From a bacterium (GTDB lineage Bacteria; Chloroflexota; Dormibacteria; UBA8260; Bog-877), in the NCBI GenBank assembly GCA_021817025.1, contig JAKAWF010000033.1, forward strand, positions 1-19,889: 19,889 nt of DNA, written 5' to 3'. How positions within the stretch are numbered: position 1 is the stretch's first letter; each line of letters starts with the position of its first letter. Positions 14,047 to 19,889 of the stretch are shown here, piece by piece. The notes under the pieces were generated by a model. The model searched no databases, had not been told where the DNA came from, and saw only the letters and a list, made by a program, of their open reading frames with translations. The translations under genes were made by a program, and so were the position numbers.

Positions 14047-14049
14047 ATA
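14041..14049 (+). promoter_or_regulatory. Possible extended -10 for gntR (TGTTATATA)
   Basis: TG-T-TATATA reads as an extended -10 on the plus strand. Its start point near 14056 would leave a leader of about 30 bases carrying AAGAGG before ATG 14085. TATATA is self-complementary, so the same bases serve as the -10 of the divergent livK promoter. No good -35 was found for this direction. Confidence 0.35.
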
Positions 14050-14053
14050 GAAC
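14042..14053. promoter_or_regulatory. Putative operator A (GTTATATAGAAC)
   Basis: This 12-mer is one base pair away from the perfect palindrome GTTCTATAGAAC. It overlaps the -10 elements of livK and probably gntR. A related site at 16203-16214 occupies the -10 of the SoxB-like gene in the same way. A GntR-family regulator is encoded beside this site. Alternative: the likeness reflects only shared -10 sequences. Confidence 0.45.
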
Positions 14054-14073
14054 CCGAATGGGCTCGGAGTCAA
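14044..14073 (-). promoter_or_regulatory. Promoter of the livKHMGF operon
   Basis: On the minus strand: -35 TTGACT (14073-14068), an 18-base spacer, and -10 TATATA (14049-14044). Predicted start near 14037, about 59 bases before the livK ATG. Five of six -35 bases and four of six -10 bases match the sigma70 consensus. Confidence 0.65.
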
Positions 14074-14084
14074 GAGGCAGTCGT

Positions 14085-14828
14085 ATGTCTTCTCGCGGCC
14101 AGGATCTCCGCTCGGCCCCGCGCGCGGGAGGCGACAGCGTCCCAGCCGCCGCCGCCGGGCTTGCGGAGCTGGACCGGGCCAGCCTCAGGGACCGTGCCAG
14201 GAGGGCCATTCGCGGCAGCATCGTGACCGGCCAGATCGTGGCCGGGGAGCTTCATCCGGTCTCCCACTTCGCCGCCCAGCTCGGGGTGTCGGCCACCCCG
14301 ATCCGGGAAGCCCTGTTCGATCTCGCCGGAGAGGGCCTGATCGAGGTCGTCCGCAACCGGGGTTTCCGGGTGCCGTTGCTGACCGAACATGATCTCGACG
14401 AGCTCTATGAGCTCCGCCTGCTCCTGGAGCTGCCGGCGGTGGTGCGGGTGGCCCGGGAGCGAGCCCCCCTGGACATCCCGCTGCTGCGACGCCTCGCCGC
14501 CGAACTGGTGAGCCAGGCGCGCCACCGACAGGTGATCGATTTCCTCTGGACCGATCGCACCTTCCACCTGGAGATCCTGGCTGGACTCGGCAATCGGCGC
14601 CTGATCGACGCGGTGGCCCGGCTGCGCGACGAGGCTCGCCTCCACGGGATCACCGGCCTGGCCGCGGCGGGGAGGCTGGTCCACACCGCCGCTGAGCACG
14701 GCGAGCTCCTCGACGCTCTCGAGAGCGGGGACCAAGAGCTGGTCGAGGCCCAGATGCGGCTCCATCTGGGTCACACCCGCGGCCTGTGGGCGGGACGCGA
14801 GGGGGCGGGGCGGCGGTCCGGCCGGTGA
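14085..14828 (+). CDS. GntR-family regulator with FCD domain (FadR subfamily)
   Basis: The 247-aa protein has a GntR winged helix-turn-helix at about 33-97 (LRDRARRAIRGSIVTGQIVAGE; LGVSATPIREALFDLAGEGLIEVVRNRGFRV) followed by an all-helical FCD ligand-binding domain (LDELYELRLLLELPAV; WTDRTFHLEIL; AEHGELLDALESGD), with histidines in the usual metal-site places. FCD regulators sense small carboxylates or amino-acid catabolites and usually repress nearby catabolic genes. ATG 14085 has AAGAGG with about seven bases spacing; upstream in-frame ATGs at 14040 and 14058 lie at or near the -10 region or lack a binding site. It is divergent from the liv operon and convergent with the SoxB-like gene. 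Probable targets are livK and the flavoenzyme promoters. Confidence 0.88.
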   Translation: MSSRGQDLRSAPRAGGDSVPAAAAGLAELDRASLRDRARRAIRGSIVTGQIVAGELHPVSHFAAQLGVSATPIREALFDLAGEGLIEVVRNRGFRVPLLTEHDLDELYELRLLLELPAVVRVARERAPLDIPLLRRLAAELVSQARHRQVIDFLWTDRTFHLEILAGLGNRRLIDAVARLRDEARLHGITGLAAAGRLVHTAAEHGELLDALESGDQELVEAQMRLHLGHTRGLWAGREGAGRRSGR

Positions 14829-14874
14829 CCTCCTGCTTCATCCCAGGTCACGGATCAAGGGCGGCCGGCACCGG

Positions 14875-16146
14875 TCAGATGAAGACCGACTCCGGCGCCA
14901 GGGTGCCCCGGGCGAATCGAAGCGGGGAGAACGGGCCCAGCTCGACGCGCGGAGATGCTCCACAGATCACAGCCGCCAGGCTCTCCCCCACCGGCGGGGC
15001 CATCATGAAGCCGTGGCCGGAGAATCCGCAGGCGAGCCACAGTCCCGGGCGGTGGGGCGCCATGCCCACCAGCGGCTGCCGGTCGGGGGTCATCTCGTAG
15101 AGCCCCGCCCACACCGTGCGCAGGGCCGCCTGCCCCAGGGCGGGCAGGCGGCGGCTCCCCTCCTCCACCACCTTCGGGAGGAAGTGCCAGTCGACGGCGA
15201 GGTCCTCGCCGATCGGCTGGGTGGGATCGCCCATCCCCATCAGCAGGCCGTCCCCCTCAGGGTGAAAGTAGAAGCCGGTGGCGAGGTCGATCGTCATCGG
15301 GGCGCCGAGTGGCTGCCCAGGAAACGGCTCGGTCAGAAGCACGTGCCGCTTCAGGGGGTCGACCGGGACTGTGATGGCGGCCATCTCGCCCACCCGGCGT
15401 GACTGAGGGCCGGCGCAGATCACCACCTCCGGGGTTGAGACCGCTCCGTGGTCCGTGCGCACCCCGACCACCCTCTCACCCTCGAGATCGATGCCGACGA
15501 CCTCCACCCCTTCCTCAACCTGGGCCCCCAGGCGGCGGGCGGCCCTGGCATAGCCGGTGGTCACTTCGCTGGGCCCGGCCAGTCCATCGCTGGCGCAGAG
15601 GCTGGCGGTGATGACGTCGTCGGTGAGCAGGCCGGGGACCAGGCGGCTGACCTCAGCCGCTCCCAGAACGTCGACCGGCACCTTGAGGAGGCGCTGCAGG
15701 GCCACGTCCCGGGCCAGCGCCTCGGCCTGGGCGCCCGCGGTCGCCAGCAGCAGGTAGCCGATCGGCCGGTACTGGGGGTCCGTCCCGGTCGTCGTCAGGA
15801 ACTCCCGCAGCAGTTCGATCGCGCGCTGGCCCAGCCGGATGTTGACAGCGGTGGAGAACTGCTGCCGGACGCCGCCCGCGCACCGTCCCGTGGATCCCCC
15901 GCCGAGCCGTTCCCTCTCCAGCAGCAGGGGCTTGCGGCCCATCGCCGCGAGGTGGTAGGCCAGGCTGCAGCCCATCGCACCACCTCCGATGATGGTGATG
16001 TCGGCCGTGGCGGGCAGCGGTCCTGGGTTCAAGGGATTGGACAGCTCAGCTTCTCGCCCGCTCTCTCCCAGCTCGGGAGAGGAACGGGACCGCCCGCCGG
16101 CGGTGCGAATGCGGCGATGCCAGGTGCGGCCACGGTCTGCCTCCAT
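14875..16146 (-). CDS. FAD-dependent oxidoreductase, DAO family, sarcosine oxidase beta / SoxB-like
   Basis: The flavoenzyme core starts with ADITIIGGGAMGCSLAYHLA (dinucleotide-binding fold), then an ERERLGGGSTGRCAGGVRQQ segment typical of SoxB / L-proline dehydrogenase beta-like proteins, a middle substrate domain, and ends with LVGMAPHRPGLWLACGFSGHG, the second FAD contact. Relatives oxidise sarcosine, dimethylglycine, proline, glycine or other secondary amino acids. No SoxA, SoxD, SoxG or ferredoxin-like partner is in the window, so it may act alone. The start is uncertain: ATG 16146 is the only ATG compatible with the promoter but adds an Arg/Ser-rich leader and lacks a Shine-Dalgarno. 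A TTG at 16032 would give 385 aa, close to usual family length. An ATG at 16218 lies upstream of the predicted transcript start and is rejected. It is divergent from the dadA-putB operon. Confidence 0.85.
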   Translation of the reverse strand: MEADRGRTWHRRIRTAGGRSRSSPELGESGREAELSNPLNPGPLPATADITIIGGGAMGCSLAYHLAAMGRKPLLLERERLGGGSTGRCAGGVRQQFSTAVNIRLGQRAIELLREFLTTTGTDPQYRPIGYLLLATAGAQAEALARDVALQRLLKVPVDVLGAAEVSRLVPGLLTDDVITASLCASDGLAGPSEVTTGYARAARRLGAQVEEGVEVVGIDLEGERVVGVRTDHGAVSTPEVVICAGPQSRRVGEMAAITVPVDPLKRHVLLTEPFPGQPLGAPMTIDLATGFYFHPEGDGLLMGMGDPTQPIGEDLAVDWHFLPKVVEEGSRRLPALGQAALRTVWAGLYEMTPDRQPLVGMAPHRPGLWLACGFSGHGFMMAPPVGESLAAVICGASPRVELGPFSPLRFARGTLAPESVFI

Positions 16147-16202
16147 CCGGGGATGTACGCCAACACGCTTCCAGCCTGACGGACGCGAGGCTGGGGTGAT
16201 AC

Positions 16203-16214
16203 TTTCTATAGAAC
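16203..16214. promoter_or_regulatory. Putative operator B (TTTCTATAGAAC)
   Basis: The inner ten bases TTCTATAGAA (16204-16213) are a perfect palindrome. The 12-mer differs at one outer base from GTTCTATAGAAC and shares TATAGAAC exactly with operator A. It covers the -10 of the SoxB-like gene promoter, a position suited to repression, and lies about 125 bases upstream of the dadA-like start. Confidence 0.5.
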
Positions 16215-16234
16215 GCACAGGGGGTCGCTGTCAA
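16205..16234 (-). promoter_or_regulatory. Promoter of the SoxB-like flavoenzyme gene
   Basis: On the minus strand: perfect -35 TTGACA (16234-16229), 18-base spacer, -10 TATAGA (16210-16205). Predicted start near 16198. Same geometry as the livK promoter, and 12 of 18 spacer bases also agree. Confidence 0.7.
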
Positions 16235-16273
16235 CCGTGGGCGGGAGGACGGCTGGAGCGGCTTGCCGCAGTC

Positions 16274-16291
16274 GACCACCGGGTGGTGGTC
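16274..16291. repeat. Inverted repeat upstream of the dadA-like gene
   Basis: GACCACC (16274-16280) and GGTGGTC (16285-16291) are exact reverse complements around GGGT. Located 38 bases before the first possible dadA start, it could be a regulator site or an mRNA leader stem. No clear promoter for the dadA operon was recognised nearby. Confidence 0.4.
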
Positions 16292-16337
16292 CGATGGTAC
16301 CCAGCGGTGAGGCTCCGGTCTCGAGGGGATGGAGGGA

Positions 16338-17654
16338 ATGGGGCAGGGCAGATCGAACTCCGGTGGCGCGGTGCTGGTGATAGGCGGTGGCGTGATCGGC
16401 CTCTGCTGCGCCTACTCACTCCATCGGCGGGGCTTTGAGGTCACCCTGGCCGAAGCCCGGCGACCGGGCGGCGGTGCGTCGGCTGGCAACGGCGGATGGG
16501 TCTGCCCTTCTTTGTCAGCGCCGGTTCCCGGGCCGGGCGTGCTGGCCAACGCGCTGCGATGGATGTTGCATTCCGGCAGTCCGCTGCTGGTCCGTCCCGG
16601 CTGGGACCCGTCCTTCTGGGCCTGGTTGATCTCGTTCGCCCGCCATTGCAATCGACAGGACCATCTCCGCGGCCTGGAAGCGGTCGCCGCCATGGCCGGC
16701 TCGGCGGCCCAGCGGTTCCGCGACCTTGGGAAGGCGGGAGTCAGCTTCGAAGCCCATCATCAGGGGCTGCTCATGCTCTTCCTGAGTCGTGCGGCGGCCG
16801 AGGAGGAGATGGCGGTGCTGCGGCAGGTGCAGGGCCTGGCCGCCCCAACCCTGGTGGAGCGGGGTCGGTTGAGCCAGCTGGAGCCGGCCACGGGGGGGCT
16901 TCCTGCGGCCGGGGTCCTCGCCCCCGAGGACTTCCACATCCGCCCCGAGTCCTTCGCCGCCGGCCTGAGCCGCTGGCTCGAGCAGGCCGGGGTCAGGATG
17001 CTCACGGAGACTCCCATAGCCGGCTTCGAGATGGGGAGGGGCCGGGCCGTGGCGGCCGTGGCGGCCCGCGGCGAGAGGCTCCCGGCCGAGGCGTTCGTGC
17101 TCGCCGCGGGCGTGGACAGTCCCATCCTCAGCCGGGAGCTGGGGTCTCCGATGCCCCTGCGGGGCGGGAAGGGCTACAGCGTCACCTTCGCCCGCAGCAG
17201 CCCCACCCTGGCCCATGCCATCTATCTCAGCGAGGCAAGGGTGGCCATCTCTCAGTACGAGGGCGGGGTGAGGGTGCTTGGCACCATGGAGCTCGGCACC
17301 GACACCTCCCGCGTCAACCCAGGGCGGGTGGAGGCGATGCTGCGCGCCCCGGCGAGATACCTTCCCGAGCTGGTCCTGGCCGAGCCCTCGGAGCCGTGGG
17401 CGGGGTCGCGGCCGATGGTTCCCGATGGGCTCCCCGTGATCGGGCCCCTCCGATGGGCGCCCAACGTGATCGCGGCCACCGGACATGCCATGCTCGGGGT
17501 GACCCTGGCCCCGGCCACCGGGGAGCTGGTCGCGGATATGCTGGTGGGCAGCCGACTGCCTGCCTTCACGGCTGCCTTCTCGCCCCAGCGGTTTGGAAGT
17601 CGACGGTCCGGCAGCAACAGCCGCGGGAGCACCGCCCGGGGCGGGGCGCGATGA
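16338..17654 (+). CDS. D-amino-acid dehydrogenase (DadA-like FAD oxidoreductase)
   Basis: The 438-aa protein has the DAO-type FAD fold: AVLVIGGGVIGLCCAYSLHRRG at the N-terminus, EARRPGGGASAGNGGWV as in DadA (GAS-x-x-NGG), and the C-terminal WAGSRPMVPDGLPVIGPL and GHAMLGVTLAPATGELVADM that mark DadA. DadA enzymes oxidise D-amino acids, including D-alanine and D-proline, to imino or oxo acids and feed electrons to the respiratory chain. ATG 16338 is chosen because GAGGGG (16323-16328) lies nine bases upstream; ATG 16329 directly abuts that site. The tail after about residue 410 is Ser/Arg-rich and probably disordered. The gene is followed after 33 bases by proline dehydrogenase on the same strand, which favours D-proline or a related substrate as inference. 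Confidence 0.87.
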   Translation: MGQGRSNSGGAVLVIGGGVIGLCCAYSLHRRGFEVTLAEARRPGGGASAGNGGWVCPSLSAPVPGPGVLANALRWMLHSGSPLLVRPGWDPSFWAWLISFARHCNRQDHLRGLEAVAAMAGSAAQRFRDLGKAGVSFEAHHQGLLMLFLSRAAAEEEMAVLRQVQGLAAPTLVERGRLSQLEPATGGLPAAGVLAPEDFHIRPESFAAGLSRWLEQAGVRMLTETPIAGFEMGRGRAVAAVAARGERLPAEAFVLAAGVDSPILSRELGSPMPLRGGKGYSVTFARSSPTLAHAIYLSEARVAISQYEGGVRVLGTMELGTDTSRVNPGRVEAMLRAPARYLPELVLAEPSEPWAGSRPMVPDGLPVIGPLRWAPNVIAATGHAMLGVTLAPATGELVADMLVGSRLPAFTAAFSPQRFGSRRSGSNSRGSTARGGAR

Positions 17655-17687
17655 TGGGGGTCAGTGGGATAGAGGAGGGCCCTGGAG

Positions 17688-18617
17688 TTGCCGTCTGTGA
17701 ACGCCGCCGCCCGGAGCGCCATTCTGGCTGCCGCCGGCAACCGGGGAACCGAGAGGTTCATGAATCGCTATGGGATGAGGCTTGGTGCCTCGCGCTTCGT
17801 GGCCGGGGAGACCCTGGACCAGTGCGTCCAGGTGATCCGCCACCTCAACCGACAGGGCTTCAAGTGCAATGCCACCGAGCTGGGGGAAGCCGTGCAGAGC
17901 GAGGCGGACGCCGGCCGGGCGGTCCAGGACTACCAGGTGCTGCTCAACCGGCTGGCGTCGGAGAAGCTCACCGCCAATGTCGCGGTCAAGCTGACCCTGA
18001 TGGGACTCGACGTTCGTGAAGACCTGGCGGAGAGCAATCTGGCCCACCTGCTGGACGTGGCCCGCGGCCTGGGCCTGACGATGCGGATCGACATGGAGGA
18101 GTCGAGCCATGTCGAGGCCACCCTCCGAATCTATCGGAGGCTGCGGGAGCGCGGCTACGAAAATGTGGGGGCGGTGCTCCAGTCCTACCTGTATCGGAGT
18201 TCCGCCGATCTGGAGTCCCTGCTGCCGCTGGCTCCCAATCTGAGGGTGGTCAAGGGCGCCTATCTGGAGAGCCGGGAGGTGGCCTTCCCCAACAAGCGCG
18301 ACGTGGACCGCAGCTACGTGAGGATCATGGAGGCGGCGCTGAGTGGCGGCGGCTACACCGCCGTCGCCACCCATGACGCCCAGATCATCGAGCACGCGGT
18401 TGACTTCGTGGCCAGCCATGGGATCGGGCGGGAGCGCTTCGAGTTCCAGATGCTCTATGGCGTGCGGCCGCAACTGCAGCGCTCCTTGCTGGCCAGGGGC
18501 TACACGGTCCTGGTGGCCACCTCCTACGGCACCCACTGGTATCCCTTCTTCATGCGGCGGCTGGCCGAGCGGCCCGCCAACGTCCTGTTCTTGGCGCGCA
18601 ATGTGGTGCGGCGCTGA
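17688..18617 (+). CDS. Proline dehydrogenase (monofunctional, PutB/PRODH type)
   Basis: The 309-aa enzyme oxidises L-proline to delta1-pyrroline-5-carboxylate with FAD and passes electrons to quinone. Visible family motifs: VAVKLTLMGLD, LTMRIDMEESSHVEATL, VLQSYLYRSS, LRVVKGAYLES, AVATHD, RFEFQMLYGVR, and YGTHWYPFFMRRLAERPANV, where the Arg pair binds the proline carboxylate. Length matches single-function PRODH rather than the large PutA fusion. The start is TTG 17688, supported by AGGAGG at 17673-17678 with nine bases spacing; the next in-frame ATG (17760) would remove part of the N-terminal helix. It lies between the dadA-like gene (33-base gap) and P5C dehydrogenase (51-base gap), so the three probably form an operon. 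Confidence 0.94.
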   Translation: MPSVNAAARSAILAAAGNRGTERFMNRYGMRLGASRFVAGETLDQCVQVIRHLNRQGFKCNATELGEAVQSEADAGRAVQDYQVLLNRLASEKLTANVAVKLTLMGLDVREDLAESNLAHLLDVARGLGLTMRIDMEESSHVEATLRIYRRLRERGYENVGAVLQSYLYRSSADLESLLPLAPNLRVVKGAYLESREVAFPNKRDVDRSYVRIMEAALSGGGYTAVATHDAQIIEHAVDFVASHGIGRERFEFQMLYGVRPQLQRSLLARGYTVLVATSYGTHWYPFFMRRLAERPANVLFLARNVVRR

Positions 18618-18668
18618 GGTGGGGGCCCGGGGCCGGTCCGGCAGATCCACGTCGCAGGAGAACAATTG

Positions 18669-19889
18669 ATGATCATCCCGCCCTTTCGCAACGAGCCCGG
18701 CCTCGACTTCTCGCTGGCCGCCAACCGACGCGACTTCGAGGCCGCTCTGGGGCTGGTCCGCGGCCAGCTCGGGCGCAGCTACCCCCTGCTGATCGGCGGG
18801 GAGCGGGTGGAGGCGAGGTCCGTGGTCGAGTCCTTCAATCCCGCCCACCCGGATCAGCTGGTGGGGCGCCATGCGGCGGCCGAGCAGGAGCATGTGGAGC
18901 GGGCGGTGGCGGCCGGGTGGGCTGCCTTTGAGGGATGGTCGCGGACTCCTGTCGAGGCGAGGGCACAGATCCTTCTGCGAGCGGCGGAGGTGATCCGGCG
19001 GCGCCGCCACGAGCTGGCTGCACTCATGGTCTACGAGGTCGGCAAGCCGTGGGACGAGGCCGACGGCGAGGCCGCCGAGGCCGTGGACCTGATGGAGTGG
19101 TACGCCCGCCAGGCCCTTGAGCTCCCTTCCAGGGACCGGATGTCGCCCTGGCCGGGGGAGGTCACCCAGTTCCGATACGTGCCGCTGGGGGTGGGCGCGG
19201 TCATCTCCCCGTGGAACTTCCCGTTGGCCCTGGCCACCGGCATGATGACGGCGGCGGTGGTCGCCGGCAACTGTGTGATCCTCAAGCCGGCGGAAACCGC
19301 CAGCACCACGGCGGCCTGGCTGGCGGAGATTTTCACTGGGCTGGGCCTGCCGCCGGGGGTGCTCAACCTTCTCACCGGCCGCGGTGAAGTGGTCGGCGAG
19401 GCTCTGGTGGATCACCCCCGGATCCGCTTCATCGCCTTCACCGGCTCGCGTGAGGTGGGGGTGCGCATCTACGAGCGGGCGGCGCGCGTCCACCCGGGCC
19501 AGCGCTGGCTGAAGCGGGTGCAGCTGGAGATGGGCGGCAAGAACGCGGTGGTGGTCGACGAGACCGCCGATCTGGATCTGGCCGCCCGGGCGATATCGGC
19601 CTCGGCCTTCGGCTTCCAGGGCCAGAAGTGCTCGGCCGGATCTCGCGCGGTCATCGCCGAACCGATCTACGATGAACTGGTGTCCCGCGTCCTGGCCCAG
19701 GCCCGCCAGATCCGAGCCGGCGACCCGGTCGACCCCGAGGTCAACCTCGGGCCCGTCATCGACGGCGACGCCGAGGAGAAGATCCTCGACTACATCCAGA
19801 TCGGGCGGGGTGAGGGGGAACTGCTGCTCGGCGGCAGCCGCCGTCCGGGGGATGGCCACTTCATCGAGCCCACCGTCTTCGGCGGGGTC
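18669..19889 (+). CDS. Delta1-pyrroline-5-carboxylate dehydrogenase (cut by right window edge)
   Basis: The window holds 407 codons without a stop; the usual family length is about 520, so roughly the last fifth is missing. The N-terminus ([32 protein letters not shown]) is typical of P5C dehydrogenases. The aldehyde dehydrogenase core shows [38 protein letters not shown] with Glu287, and [11 protein letters not shown] with the nucleophile Cys321; the Glu-to-Cys distance is normal. It converts glutamate semialdehyde/P5C to glutamate with NAD+. ATG 18669 has AGGAG at 18656-18660. It follows proline dehydrogenase on the same strand, completing proline-to-glutamate conversion by separate enzymes. 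Confidence 0.93.
   Translation, partial: MIIPPFRNEPGLDFSLAANRRDFEAALGLVRGQLGRSYPLLIGGERVEARSVVESFNPAHPDQLVGRHAAAEQEHVERAVAAGWAAFEGWSRTPVEARAQILLRAAEVIRRRRHELAALMVYEVGKPWDEADGEAAEAVDLMEWYARQALELPSRDRMSPWPGEVTQFRYVPLGVGAVISPWNFPLALATGMMTAAVVAGNCVILKPAETASTTAAWLAEIFTGLGLPPGVLNLLTGRGEVVGEALVDHPRIRFIAFTGSREVGVRIYERAARVHPGQRWLKRVQLEMGGKNAVVVDETADLDLAARAISASAFGFQGQKCSAGSRAVIAEPIYDELVSRVLAQARQIRAGDPVDPEVNLGPVIDGDAEEKILDYIQIGRGEGELLLGGSRRPGDGHFIEPTVFGGV

Noticed and set aside
16146..16218. Extended N-terminus of the SoxB-like protein starting at ATG 16218
   Set aside because: The predicted transcript starts downstream of this ATG and the extra residues are Arg/Ser-rich and coincide with the promoter and palindrome.
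17661..19859. Very long minus-strand open frame (732 codons) opposite proline dehydrogenase and P5C dehydrogenase
   Set aside because: Both plus-strand genes have clear enzyme motifs and ribosome-binding sites; the minus frame translates to low-complexity His/Gln/Gly/Pro/Arg sequence with no family motif, as expected from GC-rich codon bias.

Overview
The window is high-GC DNA with dense, often overlapping genes, GTG/TTG starts and mostly clear Shine-Dalgarno sites. It suggests a soil or subsurface Gram-positive-like bacterium of the Actinomycetota / Chloroflexota / Dormibacterota type. That placement is an impression from composition and protein style, not a tested assignment. I saw no tRNA, rRNA or CRISPR array.

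Left part (1-7841). The first ~410 bases hold the N-terminal part of an IS66-like transposase running off the left edge, followed by about 450 bases with no convincing gene. Next comes a membrane-anchored HD-GYP protein (probable c-di-GMP phosphodiesterase) with a tail of three 39-bp repeats. A tight three-gene operon follows, with two 4-bp stop/start overlaps: a small four-cysteine protein of unknown function, a CitE-like CoA-ester lyase, and a Cys/Met-metabolism PLP enzyme. A TetR repressor gene, convergent with that operon, is divergent from an MMPL/RND exporter. The two share an intergenic region with a perfect 18-bp palindrome that is the likely operator.

Middle (7918-14828). After a small orphan gene comes a minus-strand operon livK-livH-livM-livG-livF plus an ornithine-cyclodeaminase/mu-crystallin-family reductase, i.e. 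a complete branched-chain-type (HAAT) amino-acid ABC importer ending in an imine-reductase-like enzyme. It is divergent from a GntR/FCD regulator gene.

Right part (14875-19889). A SoxB-like FAD oxidoreductase (minus) is divergent from a plus-strand operon of DadA-like D-amino-acid dehydrogenase, proline dehydrogenase and delta1-pyrroline-5-carboxylate dehydrogenase (cut by the right edge).

How it may work together. The importer, DadA-like enzyme, cyclic-imine-type reductase, proline dehydrogenase and P5C dehydrogenase can be read as one route: D-proline (or a related cyclic or N-substituted amino acid) to delta1-pyrroline-2-carboxylate to L-proline to P5C to glutamate. The livK promoter and the SoxB-like gene promoter have the same design (TTGAC-A/T, 18-bp spacer, TATA-type -10 inside a GTTCTATAGAAC-like palindrome). 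This suggests common control, perhaps by the GntR protein. The pathway and regulon are inferences; the family assignments are well supported by visible motifs.
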